Shown one piece after another: positions 7,154 to 14,935 of a DNA stretch of 24,830 bases. The stretch spans positions 1 to 24,830 of the forward strand of contig CAZHTS010000068.1 in assembly GCA_964535315.1 (NCBI GenBank), written 5' to 3'. A program made the translations under genes and the position numbers. Under the pieces are notes generated by a model. That model was not told where the DNA came from and ran no database searches. It saw only the letters and a list, made by a program, of their open reading frames with translations. This stretch comes from CAZHTS01 sp964535315 (GTDB lineage Bacteria; Chloroflexota; Anaerolineae; Anaerolineales; Anaerolineaceae). The first letter of the stretch is position 1. Each line of letters begins with the position of its first letter.

Positions 7154-7942
7154 TTAATTGGGCAGCGTCGGGATCGTTTCGGGCTTGTCTACGTTCCAAT
7201 CACCGTCAATGCACTTGCATTCCATGGTAACCGGGTCGGGCAGCGCGCCATCCCAGCACGGCGCCGGCAAAGATTTAAACAATGTCACCGTATTGGAACG
7301 CAATTCGCTCGTCCCATCTGTAACCGCCAGGCGATAAGTGATCTCCCAAACTGGCGGCACAACAAACCCCGGATTGGTGATGACGTAATAACCCACATTT
7401 GGGTTGGTGCTGGAGGGAATCAGCGCGGCCGTCAACCAGGGCTTTTGCTGTTTGTTGTTAAAAAACTGCACACTGGCGCCGGCCGGGAGCGGCTGGTCAA
7501 AGGTATAAACGAAGGTACAGAAGGTGGCCGGTACCTGTACGCGCATCACCTTATTGACCACCGTACCAACCCAGGCGCCCTGCGGCATCGTCTCCGGCTG
7601 GCTGCCGGGGTTCTTGATGCCCTTCTTGGCCGGCATACACCACGCCGCAAAATCGGCGGACGCCTCAGCCGGCGCAGCGGCGGTGGGCTCGGCGGCTACG
7701 GCCACCGGCTCAGGGGTAGGCGGCAGAGTCGGGAACGGCTCAGGGGTGGGCGGCAGAGTCGGGGATGGCTCTGGGGTGGGCGGCAGAGTCGGAACGGCGG
7801 TGGGCGTGACGGGCGGCGGAGGCGGCGTCGGCGGCACGGCAGTCGCCGTCGGAGCAGCAGCCGGGGAGAACGAGCAACCGGCCAGTAAAGCCAGCAGTAT
7901 GCCCAAAACGACAAAACGAATCAGCGACTTATTCAAAACCAT
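7154..7942 (-). CDS. Pro/Thr-rich lipoprotein of unknown function
   Basis: A 262-residue lipoprotein with a clear lipobox (LLAGC, Cys23). Residues 28-95 are a Pro/Thr/Ala linker that contains three copies of a ten-residue PTLPPTPEP[S/F/V] unit. The remaining globular part (about 97-262) is beta-rich and has five cysteines (102, 142, 229, 242, 244) that could form disulphides. I do not recognise a family; the linker style matches surface lipoproteins of Chloroflexota. The ATG at 7942 has GGAG about ten bases upstream. It is a single-gene unit with its own promoter (7970-7999) and terminator (7107-7130). Confidence 0.8.
   Translation of the reverse strand: MVLNKSLIRFVVLGILLALLAGCSFSPAAAPTATAVPPTPPPPPVTPTAVPTLPPTPEPSPTLPPTPEPFPTLPPTPEPVAVAAEPTAAAPAEASADFAAWCMPAKKGIKNPGSQPETMPQGAWVGTVVNKVMRVQVPATFCTFVYTFDQPLPAGASVQFFNNKQQKPWLTAALIPSSTNPNVGYYVITNPGFVVPPVWEITYRLAVTDGTSELRSNTVTLFKSLPAPCWDGALPDPVTMECKCIDGDWNVDKPETIPTLPN
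7711..7800 (-). repeat. Three tandem 30-bp coding repeats
   Basis: Three adjacent 30-bp units (7711-7740, 7741-7770, 7771-7800), each with the shared core GGCGGCAGAGTCGG, encode the PTLPPTPEP linker of the lipoprotein. The units differ at a few bases each. They keep frame, so copy-number change would only lengthen or shorten the linker. Confidence 0.85.
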
Positions 7943-7969
7943 TTTTCCTTGCTCCTTTACAAAGTGCAG

Positions 7970-7999
7970 ATTATATCACCCGTTACACAAAACGGCCAA
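7970..7999 (-). promoter_or_regulatory. Promoter of the Pro-rich lipoprotein gene
   Basis: On the minus strand TTGGCC (7999-7994), an 18-nt spacer and TATAAT (7975-7970) lie about 30 bases before the start codon. It stands back to back with the sortase promoter. Confidence 0.55.
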
Positions 8000-8006
8000 A
8001 CCAAAA

Positions 8007-8034
8007 TTCTCGCCGCACCAAAATAAGGTATAAT
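8007..8034 (+). promoter_or_regulatory. Promoter of the sortase gene
   Basis: A perfect -10 TATAAT (8029-8034) is preceded after 16 nt by a weak -35-like TTCTCG (8007-8012). It would give a short leader of about 20 nt before the GTG at 8061. Confidence 0.5.
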
Positions 8035-8060
8035 CGATCCATTGGAGAAAGGGTGAAGGT

Positions 8061-8972
8061 GTGTCTCGCCAGCGTCTGGCCAAAGATCTAACCACAGAAG
8101 AACTGCGCCTGCTGTTGATTCAAAAACAACGCAGCACGCGCCAGCGCCGCCTGGAAGAATTTCGCCGCAGCGGGCGCATTTCGTTTGTCGACACACCGCC
8201 AGCTACCGCCGTACAGAGTACGTATCCGGGAAGCGTCTTGCCCGTCGAAGAAAGCCTTCCCCGCCGCTCCACACAGCCGCCCCGCCGCATCTGGCTCGAC
8301 CGGCTGCTGTTGATCATTGAAATCGGCGCGGTGTTGGGGTTGGTGTTCGTCCTGTTCAACGGCCTCAGCCTGCTGCGCAGCCTGAACCAAGAGGTCGCCT
8401 CTGCGCTGCAACAGCCCACCCTGACCCCCACCCCGTTGATCATGGCGGTCGTGCTGCCTTCAGGACACACCCCGCCCAACGCCCCAGGAGGGGTACGCCC
8501 TAACGAGGCCGAAATCCCCGAGCACCTGCGCCCGCTCGTCCAGAACCTTGCCAACCTGCCCATCCCCACCCCCAGTCCAGAACAGGCGGTGCGCATTCAA
8601 ATCCCGGCCATCAACGTAGACGCCCCCGTTGTCCTGGGCGACGGCTGGGAACAGCTCAAAAAAGGTGTGGGCCAGAGCATCGGTACCCCCAACCCCGGCC
8701 AGGACGGGAACATCGTCCTCTCGGCGCACAACGACGTCTTCGGCGAAATCTTCCGCGACCTGGACAAGCTCAAAAATGGGGATGTCATCGTACTGTATAC
8801 CAATCTGCGCACGTATAACTACGTCATCCAGCAAACGCAGATCGTAGAACCGACCCAGGTGGAGGTCATGGCGCCCACGCAGGAACCGGTCGTCACGTTG
8901 ATTTCCTGTTACCCCTATCTGGTAGATGATAAGCGCATCGTGGTACGGGCGCATTTACAAAATCAAAAATAA
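8061..8972 (+). CDS. Sortase family transpeptidase
   Basis: A 303-residue membrane-anchored sortase. A long, basic cytoplasmic N-terminus (1-76) precedes one transmembrane helix (about 80-100), a Pro/Thr stretch and the sortase beta-barrel (about 176-300). The catalytic triad is visible: His223 in LSAHND, Cys283 in TLISCYP and Arg292 in DDKRIVV, nine residues after the Cys as usual for sortases. The Cys motif LISC replaces the commoner TLTTC. The start is a GTG with AAGG close upstream and GGAG further back. It heads a two-gene unit with the small membrane protein at 9009. No protein in this window has a recognisable C-terminal sorting signal, so its substrates lie elsewhere. Confidence 0.9.
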   Translation: MSRQRLAKDLTTEELRLLLIQKQRSTRQRRLEEFRRSGRISFVDTPPATAVQSTYPGSVLPVEESLPRRSTQPPRRIWLDRLLLIIEIGAVLGLVFVLFNGLSLLRSLNQEVASALQQPTLTPTPLIMAVVLPSGHTPPNAPGGVRPNEAEIPEHLRPLVQNLANLPIPTPSPEQAVRIQIPAINVDAPVVLGDGWEQLKKGVGQSIGTPNPGQDGNIVLSAHNDVFGEIFRDLDKLKNGDVIVLYTNLRTYNYVIQQTQIVEPTQVEVMAPTQEPVVTLISCYPYLVDDKRIVVRAHLQNQK

Positions 8973-9008
8973 CCTCCGTCCAAATTCTTAGCTAAGGAGT
9001 TTTTAAAA

Positions 9009-9218
9009 ATGGCAAAAAAGGTCAAACGACAGGTATCCCCAAGCGAGGCCCCCGTGGCAGTCGTCCGCAGCACCAGCAGCACCTCCTCGTATATGGGCCC
9101 CAGCAGCACCGACTTTAACCCGGATTACAGCTACGTCATTAAAGATCTGAAGCGCATCGGCATCCTGGCCGGTACGTTTGTCGCGATCCTGGTCGTGCTG
9201 TCTTTCTTCCTCCAGTAA
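9009..9218 (+). CDS. Small single-helix membrane protein
   Basis: A 69-residue protein of unknown function. It has a basic N-terminus (MAKKVKR), a Ser/Thr-rich middle and one C-terminal transmembrane helix (about 48-68) ending at the C-terminus. AAGGAG lies nine bases before the ATG. It begins 36 bp after the sortase gene, probably on the same transcript. The tail anchor implies that the N-terminal part stays in the cytoplasm. It lacks an LPxTG-like motif, so it is not an evident sortase substrate. Confidence 0.75.
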   Translation: MAKKVKRQVSPSEAPVAVVRSTSSTSSYMGPSSTDFNPDYSYVIKDLKRIGILAGTFVAILVVLSFFLQ

Positions 9219-9239
9219 AACGAGCCGGTAAAAACTGCC

Positions 9240-9271
9240 GCCCGGGTTATGGCTTAGGCTGCAACCCGGGC
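9240..9271. terminator. Hairpin between the sortase unit and the aminotransferase operon
   Basis: A perfect 9-bp inverted repeat, GCCCGGGTT with AACCCGGGC, has a 14-nt loop. On the plus strand TAATTGTATATT follows, which is AT-rich but not a T tract. It probably marks the end of the sortase unit; termination strength is uncertain. Confidence 0.45.
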
Positions 9272-9299
9272 TAATTGTATATTCCACAAGGAGACCGTT

Positions 9300-10370
9300 A
9301 TGGCGCCGATGTTTGTCCCCGGCCCGGTTGATGTGGCCCCCGAAGTGCTGGCAGCCCAGGCGCGCCCGATGCTGCCGCACCGCAGCAAAGAATTTGAAGA
9401 ACTGTTCGCCCGTAATGAAGAAAAAGCGCAGCGGCTCTTCTATACCCGTAACCACATTTTTCAGGCGACCTGCTCCGGCTCCGGTATGCAAGAAGCCGCC
9501 ATTCGCAATTTCGTCCAGGAGACGGTGCTGGCCTGTGTCAACGGCGCCTTCGCCGAACGCTGGTACTGCGTGGCGCAGGCCAACGGCAAACAGGCCGACA
9601 AACTGGAAGCGCACTGGGGTGAGGTCATCCAACCCGAGGCGCTGGCAGAAGCGCTGCGCAGCAAGCACTACGAAGCCGTAACCATCGTCCACAACGAGAC
9701 CTCCACCGGCGCCGAGAACCCGCTGCCGGCTTTAGCCGCCGTGGCGCACGAGGTCAGCCCCGACACATTGGTGCTGGTCGACGCCGTTTCCTCGCTGGGC
9801 GGGGTAAAAATCGAGATGGACGCCTGGGGACTGGATTTCCTGCTCACCTCCTCGCAGAAGTGCCTGGCGCTGCCGCCCGGCCTGGCGCTGGCCGCCGCCA
9901 GCGAGCGCGCCATGAAAAAAGCCGCCGGGGTGCAGAATCGCGGTTGGTATTTCGACCTGCTGCTGATGGAAAAGCATCGCAACCGCGACTCAACGCCGAT
10001 GACGCCCGCCATGGCGCTCATCTTTGCCCTGGACGTACAGCTGGATCGCATCCTGGCCGAAGGGTTGGACAACCGGTTTGCCCGTCACGCCGCCCTGGCC
10101 GAACAAACCCAACGCTGGGCCGAGGAGCGCAGCCTGCCCCTCCTGGCCCCCGCCGGGTACCGCTCCAAAACCGTCTCGGCCCTGCGCAACAGCAAGGGGA
10201 TCGACATCGCCGCCCTCAACAAATTCCTCATCCAGCGCGGCATGCGCATTGCCAACGGCTATGGCGTGCTCAAAGACCAGACCTTCCGCATCGCTCACAT
10301 GGGTGAAATCCAGATGAACCAGTTGCAGACTCTGCTGGCCGCCATCGACGAATTCATGGCCCAGTCGTGA
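9300..10370 (+). CDS. Class V PLP aminotransferase (alanine-glyoxylate / serine-pyruvate type)
   Basis: A 356-residue cytosolic PLP enzyme. Its N-terminal FVPGPVDVAPEVLAA followed by LPHRSKEF is the hallmark of the alanine-glyoxylate / serine-glyoxylate aminotransferase branch. Further family marks are HNETSTG (131-137, substrate side), VDAVSSLGG (160-168, with Asp161 for the pyridine ring) and SSQKCLALPPG, in which Lys187 is the predicted Schiff-base lysine. Length is close to the family norm and the start is set by AAGGAG seven bases before the ATG. The usual reaction moves an amino group from alanine or serine to glyoxylate, but exact substrates cannot be told from motifs; a phosphoserine or purine-catabolic (PucG-like) role is possible. 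The Fe-S protein gene begins 16 bp later, which suggests an operon. Confidence 0.85.
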   Translation: MAPMFVPGPVDVAPEVLAAQARPMLPHRSKEFEELFARNEEKAQRLFYTRNHIFQATCSGSGMQEAAIRNFVQETVLACVNGAFAERWYCVAQANGKQADKLEAHWGEVIQPEALAEALRSKHYEAVTIVHNETSTGAENPLPALAAVAHEVSPDTLVLVDAVSSLGGVKIEMDAWGLDFLLTSSQKCLALPPGLALAAASERAMKKAAGVQNRGWYFDLLLMEKHRNRDSTPMTPAMALIFALDVQLDRILAEGLDNRFARHAALAEQTQRWAEERSLPLLAPAGYRSKTVSALRNSKGIDIAALNKFLIQRGMRIANGYGVLKDQTFRIAHMGEIQMNQLQTLLAAIDEFMAQS

Positions 10371-10386
10371 GAACGTCTTGCCGGCG

Positions 10387-11316
10387 ATGAAAAGCTTCTG
10401 GCGCAGGATCGCCAAACCCGCCACCCGGCAGTTTTTGAAAGAAGCGCGCCACGTGGCCGGGTTTTCCTGGTTCGACCGGCTGCACGCTTTTATTTATACC
10501 CGCTTTCTCTACCGCTACATCTCCCTGGCGATCCACGGTCACCCCCTGGCCGGCCCGTTGGGCCGCCTGGTCGAACGCCTGGCCGCCAGAAACGAAGCCG
10601 GCGCACCCGTTCAGATGGCCGACACTTACCACGGCAAGGTGGTGACGCTCGCCGCCGCCCGCCAGCTGGTCAGCGTCCGGGAAGAAATCCGCCTGACCGA
10701 CCTGGAAAAAGTCATCCCCTACCCCCTGGCGCGCGATATCGTCCTCCAGCACCCCGACCACATCCTCGCCCTGGACTGTCCCTGCCGGGCAGCGCGTCCC
10801 AATCCCTGCCTGCCGCTGGACGTGTGTCTGATCGTCGGCGAGCCATTTGCCGGGCTGGTGTACGAACACCAGCCCAACCATGCCCGCTGGATCACCCCCG
10901 CTGAGGCGCTGGACATCTTGCAGGCCGAAAACGAACGCGGCCACGTTCAGCACGCCTTCTTCAAGGACGCCTTGCTGGGACGTTTCTACGCCATCTGTAA
11001 CTGCTGCCCGTGCTGCTGCGGCGCAGTGCAGATGCACAAATCCGGCGTCCCTATGCTGGCTTCCTCCGGCTACGTCTGCCAGGTGGACGAAAACCTGTGC
11101 GCCGCCTGCGGCGCCTGTGTCTCGCGCTGCCCCTTCAACGCCATCGCATTGCAAACCAACGCCCGCATCGACGCCACGGCCTGCATGGGCTGCGGCGTTT
11201 GCCTGTCTGCCTGCCCGCAAGACGCCCTGAGCCTGCAACGCGCCCCCGAGCGCGGCGAGCCGCTGGAACTGGACGCCCTGCTGCGCGCCGCCCGCCAGTC
11301 AGGCCCATCAGCTTAA
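10387..11316 (+). CDS. Cys-rich protein with a C-terminal double [4Fe-4S] ferredoxin domain
   Basis: A 309-residue iron-sulphur protein. The C-terminal part has two classic [4Fe-4S] motifs: C238xxC241xxC244xxxC248P and C266xxC269xxC272xxxC276P. The N-terminal 230 residues add eleven cysteines, including C131xC133, C140, C147 and a dense run C204xCCxCCC (204-211), which could hold another cluster or metal. No signal peptide is seen, so it is probably cytoplasmic. I know of similar '4Fe-4S binding protein' entries but not their reaction. A TTG at 10378 is also in frame, but the ATG at 10387 is preferred even though no strong ribosome site precedes either. The stop overlaps the region just before the ABC ATPase gene, which is 11 bp on. 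Confidence 0.8.
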   Translation: MKSFWRRIAKPATRQFLKEARHVAGFSWFDRLHAFIYTRFLYRYISLAIHGHPLAGPLGRLVERLAARNEAGAPVQMADTYHGKVVTLAAARQLVSVREEIRLTDLEKVIPYPLARDIVLQHPDHILALDCPCRAARPNPCLPLDVCLIVGEPFAGLVYEHQPNHARWITPAEALDILQAENERGHVQHAFFKDALLGRFYAICNCCPCCCGAVQMHKSGVPMLASSGYVCQVDENLCAACGACVSRCPFNAIALQTNARIDATACMGCGVCLSACPQDALSLQRAPERGEPLELDALLRAARQSGPSA

Positions 11317-11327
11317 TGGAGGCCGCC

Positions 11328-12305
11328 ATGCAAACCGTTCTGAAAGTCATAGACCTGGTCAAAAAGTACGGCGACTTCGCCGCCGTCAAAGGGATCAGCT
11401 TTGAGATTTACGAAGGCGAGATCTTTGGCCTGCTCGGCCCCAACGGCGCCGGCAAAAGCACCGCGCTCTCGGTGCTCACCTGCCTGTTCCCACCCACCAG
11501 CGGCAGCGTGACCCTCTACGGGTGCGACGTGGTGCGCCAGGCGAACGAGGTCAAACGGATGATCGGCGTGGTGCCCCAGGACCTGGCCCTCTACCCCACA
11601 TTGAGCGCCAGGCAAAATGTGGCTTTCTTCGGCGAAATGTTTGGTCTGAAGGGCAAAGAACTCAGCCGCCGGGTGGACAACGTGCTCGAATACGTCGCCA
11701 TGCGCGAACGGGCCAACGACCCCATCAGGACTTTCTCGGGTGGAATGAAGCGGCGCATCAACCTGGCCGTCGGGCTGGTCAACAACCCGCGCATCCTCTT
11801 CCTGGACGAGCCCACCGTCGGCGTCGATCCGCAGAGCCGCAATCACATCTTTGAAAGCGTCGAACGCCTCAACCGCCAGGAGGGCATGGCCATCGTCTAC
11901 ACCAGCCATTACATGCAGGAGGTCGAGCGCCTCTGCCATCGCATCGCCATCATCGATCACGGCCAGATCATCGCCCTGGATACGCCCAAGAACCTGATCG
12001 CCCTGCTGGGCGGCGGCGTCATCCATCTCGGGCTGGCTCCGGACAACGCCAGCGACGACCTGCGCCTGGCGGTGTGCGCCCTGAGCGCGGTGCGTACCGC
12101 CGCTTACCTGCCGCCCGTCGTGGATGAGCAGGACGGCCAACCCAAGGCCATCCTCAAAATCGAGGCCCATCACGCCAACGAGGCGCTCCTCCAGATCATC
12201 CAGCGCTTCAACCAGCACAACATTCCCATCCTGTCGCTGGAAACGCTCGAACCCAACCTGGAAAGCGTCTTCCTGCACCTGACCGGCAAATCGCTGCGGA
12301 ATTAG
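11328..12305 (+). CDS. ABC transporter ATPase (ABC-2 exporter type)
   Basis: The 325-residue ATP-binding subunit of an ABC-2 exporter. Visible motifs are Walker A GPNGAGKST (37-45), Q-loop Gln84, signature FSGGMKRR (136-143), Walker B ILFLDEP (156-162), D-loop VGVD and switch His194 in SHYMQEVE. A C-terminal region of about 95 residues is typical of DrrA/CcmA-like ATPases. ATG at 11316 overlaps the preceding stop, but the ATG at 11328 has GGAGG five bases upstream and is chosen. Two permease genes follow directly, so a complete exporter (one ATPase and two permeases) is encoded. The exported compound is unknown. Confidence 0.9.
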   Translation: MQTVLKVIDLVKKYGDFAAVKGISFEIYEGEIFGLLGPNGAGKSTALSVLTCLFPPTSGSVTLYGCDVVRQANEVKRMIGVVPQDLALYPTLSARQNVAFFGEMFGLKGKELSRRVDNVLEYVAMRERANDPIRTFSGGMKRRINLAVGLVNNPRILFLDEPTVGVDPQSRNHIFESVERLNRQEGMAIVYTSHYMQEVERLCHRIAIIDHGQIIALDTPKNLIALLGGGVIHLGLAPDNASDDLRLAVCALSAVRTAAYLPPVVDEQDGQPKAILKIEAHHANEALLQIIQRFNQHNIPILSLETLEPNLESVFLHLTGKSLRN

Positions 12306-12312
12306 AGGCGGC

Positions 12313-13587
12313 ATGCAGATGCTATCCATTCTCAAAAACGATCTGCGCCAGGCGCTGCGCGACCGCGGCCTGCTGGTAATGCTCTTCCTCATGCCGCTGG
12401 CCTTCATCCTGCCCATCAGTTTTGCCCTGGGTGGCGGCGATGGCTACGGCGCCGGGCAGCACAACCGCCGCCAGCGTCTGCCGCTCGCCGTTTATGACGA
12501 GGGCCCCCATGCCCAAAAACTGATCGCCGCCCTGGAAGAAAGCCTGAGCGTGGAGCGCTCTTTTTCAGCCGGAGAGGTCGCCGCCGCCGGCCTGCAAGCC
12601 GACCCGGCCTGCGCCCGGCCTGACGCCCCGGCCTGCAGCGAACGGGTGGCGGGCAAACTGGTCGAACAGTCGCAGCGGCCCGCCTTGCTGGTCATCCCGG
12701 CCGGCTTCTCCGCCGCCATCGATGCCGGCCAGAAGACCGCCGTCACCCTGCGCTACGACCCGCTGGGCGACGGCGCCAGGCGCCAGTTGATCGAAGGGGT
12801 GGTGCGGGGCAGCATCACCGAACTCGCGCTAACCCAGGCGCTGGATAACAGCACCCAGAACATGAAAGACCTGGTAGTCTTTGCCCCCGCCCCACTGCGT
12901 TCCTCCATCCTCGAAAACGCCGCACAGCAAGAAGCAGCCGGCAGCAACGCGCCGGCGTTCACATTCAAAGACCTGCCCCCCTCCAGTTTCACCCGCCTCC
13001 AGTACCCAGATACCTATCAGCAGACGGTCCCCGGCTATACCGTGATGTATGTCTTCTTTATCATCTCGTATCTGAGCGCCTCAATCCGCGAGGAAAAACT
13101 CAACGGCACCTTTCGCCGCCTGCTGGTGATGCCGCTGCGCCGTCCGGCGCTGTTGGGCGGCAAGATGCTGGCCTCGCTGGTCATCGGCCTGGCCCAGGTA
13201 ACGGTTATGTTTGCCGCGGGCGCCCTGGTCTTTGGCCTCGACCTCGGGCCGAGCCCGGCCGGGCTGATCCTGCTCACCGTGGCGCTGGTCACCGCCGCCA
13301 CCTGCATGGGACTGGCGGCAGCCAGCAGCGCCACCGGCGGGGTGATCATCCCGTTGCTGATCATAAGCGCCCTGTTGGGTGGCTGCATGTTCCCCGTCGA
13401 CCTCATGCCGCCCTTCCTGCGCTCCCTCAGTTACGCCATGCCGCACAGCTGGGCGTTGAACGGCTATCAGGCCCTGATGGTGCGCGGCCAGGGGCTGGCG
13501 CAGATTCTGCCCAACGCCGGGGTACTGTTCCTGTTTGCCGCCGTCTTTTTCTACATCGGCGTGCGCCGCTTCGAGTTCGACGATTAG
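12313..13587 (+). CDS. ABC-2 family permease, first of two
   Basis: A 424-residue permease of the ABC2_membrane_3 type. One N-terminal helix (about 20-40) is followed by a large extracytoplasmic domain (about 45-235) and five or six C-terminal helices beginning after VPGYT (about 239-243). The pattern KLNGTFRRLLVMPLRRPALLGGK (first part on the cytoplasmic loop) is the usual coupling segment of this family. Two start codons are possible, 12313 and 12319; GAGG precedes both. It begins 7 bp after the ATPase gene. It is paralogous to the next gene and probably pairs with it. Confidence 0.85.
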   Translation: MQMLSILKNDLRQALRDRGLLVMLFLMPLAFILPISFALGGGDGYGAGQHNRRQRLPLAVYDEGPHAQKLIAALEESLSVERSFSAGEVAAAGLQADPACARPDAPACSERVAGKLVEQSQRPALLVIPAGFSAAIDAGQKTAVTLRYDPLGDGARRQLIEGVVRGSITELALTQALDNSTQNMKDLVVFAPAPLRSSILENAAQQEAAGSNAPAFTFKDLPPSSFTRLQYPDTYQQTVPGYTVMYVFFIISYLSASIREEKLNGTFRRLLVMPLRRPALLGGKMLASLVIGLAQVTVMFAAGALVFGLDLGPSPAGLILLTVALVTAATCMGLAAASSATGGVIIPLLIISALLGGCMFPVDLMPPFLRSLSYAMPHSWALNGYQALMVRGQGLAQILPNAGVLFLFAAVFFYIGVRRFEFDD

Positions 13588-13599
13588 GGGAAGGCTAAC

Positions 13600-14826
13600 A
13601 TGTTCCAACAAATCTGGGCGATCACCCGCAAAGAATTGCACATCTGGGCGCAAAAACCCGGCCAGTGGATCATCCTGTTCCTCACCCCACTGGTTTTCAT
13701 CTGGATCATGGGCGCTGCCTTTGGCGCGGGCGAAACCCCCACCGTGGCCATCTACGCCGCCGACGAAGACCACAGCCCGTTGAGCGCGGACATCCTGCAC
13801 GCCTTGCAATCTTCCCCCAACCTGGAAGTTACCGTATTAGAATCGCGCGCCGCTGCCGACCGGCTGGTCGGCGGCGGGCAGCGTATGGTCGCTCTGATCG
13901 TCCCGGCGGGCTTCGGTCAGGCCGCCCTCAGCCAGCAGGGCGGCGACATCGAATTGATCATCGATCCCGCCAGGGCCGAGCGGGCCGCCATCGTCAAGGG
14001 GCTGGTTAAATCGGCGCTGGCCGACCTGATCGTGCGCAGCGAGGTCAATCGCGGCGTCAACCAGAGCATGCAGGGGGTATTGAAAGATAACGGACAGACC
14101 TCAGGGATCAATAACGAGGACGTACAGCGCTTCGCCCAGGTGTTGCTCCAGTCGCTGGTCTCCGCACAGGTGGAAGAAGCGCGTCGCGACCCGCTGATTC
14201 GCGTCGACGCCGAACCCATCGGCAACGACCCCATTACCCGTCCACCCTCACTGATGGAGTCGCTCGTGCCCGGTTATACCCTCATGTTTGCCTTTTTCCT
14301 GGTTTCCACCCTGGCCGAATCGGTGATGCAGGAGCGCGCCACCGGCACCCTGCGACGCATGCTCTCCACACCGGCGCAGCGGCGCGCCATCCTGGCCGGC
14401 AAGATGCTGCCCTTCTTCCTGCTGGCCTGTGTGCAATTCAGCGTCATCCTGTGGGTCAGCCACTTTGCCTTCGGCGTCGGGTTGGGCCACACCTCGCTGG
14501 GGCTGGCGCTGGTCATCATCAGCTGCTCGGCCACCATTGCTGCGCTGGGTATCTTCATCGCCGCCATCGCCAGAAGCCAGGCGCAGGCCGGCAGTGTTAC
14601 CAACCTGCTGGTGCTGATGATGTCCGCCGTCAGCGGCTCGCTCTTCCCCGAAATCCGCATTCCCTTTTTGGAATACGTCACTCCGCATTATTGGGCCATC
14701 CAGGGCTTCCAGAACATCGTCTCGCGCGGCATGGGCCTCTCGGGAATCCTCCTGCCCGTCGCCGTCCTGTCGCTGTTAGCCGCGGCCTTCTTCACCCTCG
14801 GCGTCCTCCGTTTCCGCTTCGATTAA
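13600..14826 (+). CDS. ABC-2 family permease, second of two
   Basis: A 408-residue permease with the same plan as its upstream neighbour: an N-terminal helix (about 24-42), an extracytoplasmic domain (about 45-220) and a C-terminal membrane domain that again starts after VPGYT (about 222-226). The loop ERATGTLRRMLSTPAQRRA matches the coupling segment of the first permease. GGGAAGG precedes the ATG by seven bases and the gap to the upstream gene is 12 bp. The two permeases and the ATPase are expected to form a heterodimeric exporter. The extracytoplasmic domains differ in sequence, so the two copies are diverged and not a recent duplication. It is the last gene of the operon. Confidence 0.85.
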   Translation: MFQQIWAITRKELHIWAQKPGQWIILFLTPLVFIWIMGAAFGAGETPTVAIYAADEDHSPLSADILHALQSSPNLEVTVLESRAAADRLVGGGQRMVALIVPAGFGQAALSQQGGDIELIIDPARAERAAIVKGLVKSALADLIVRSEVNRGVNQSMQGVLKDNGQTSGINNEDVQRFAQVLLQSLVSAQVEEARRDPLIRVDAEPIGNDPITRPPSLMESLVPGYTLMFAFFLVSTLAESVMQERATGTLRRMLSTPAQRRAILAGKMLPFFLLACVQFSVILWVSHFAFGVGLGHTSLGLALVIISCSATIAALGIFIAAIARSQAQAGSVTNLLVLMMSAVSGSLFPEIRIPFLEYVTPHYWAIQGFQNIVSRGMGLSGILLPVAVLSLLAAAFFTLGVLRFRFD

Positions 14827-14837
14827 CCGCCGCCGGC

Positions 14838-14861
14838 CCGGATGGGTGCAAGCCCGTCCGG
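14838..14861 (+). terminator. Hairpin at the end of the exporter operon
   Basis: CCGGATGGG (14838-14846) pairs with CCCGTCCGG (14853-14861), nine pairs including one G-T, around a 6-nt loop, 12 bases after the permease stop. There is no T tract. Its position between an operon end and the next promoter supports a terminator role. Confidence 0.5.
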
Positions 14862-14875
14862 TATCCTGCACGCCG

Positions 14876-14904
14876 TTGACCGCTTACCCATCATCTGATA
14901 TACT
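14876..14904 (+). promoter_or_regulatory. Strong sigma70-like promoter of the regulator-importer operon
   Basis: TTGACC (14876-14881), an exact 17-nt spacer and TATACT (14899-14904), one mismatch each from the consensus. Transcription would start near 14911, so the GTG at 14846 cannot be the start of the regulator gene. Confidence 0.8.
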
Positions 14905-14921
14905 GGACTTATATCCAGAAT
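14900..14921. promoter_or_regulatory. Candidate operator overlapping the -10 and start site
   Basis: An imperfect palindrome with arms CTGGA (14903-14907) and TCCAG (14914-14918), extended by AT at each end, is centred on the predicted transcription start. A protein bound here would block the promoter. The IclR-like regulator encoded just downstream is the obvious candidate. Confidence 0.45.
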
Positions 14922-14935
14922 TACGGACGACACCC

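Noticed and set aside
7711..7800. Tandem 30-bp repeats as a CRISPR array
   Set aside because: The units abut without spacers and encode the Pro/Thr linker of a lipoprotein in frame.
14846..14935. Upstream GTG start for the IclR-like regulator, adding 30 residues
   Set aside because: It precedes the -35/-10 promoter and lies in the terminator hairpin, so it would not be on the transcript; the extra residues do not belong to the IclR domain.
14827..14935. FMN or TPP riboswitch in front of the importer operon
   Set aside because: The predicted leader is only about 25 nt and no conserved TPP or FMN element was seen in the intergenic DNA.
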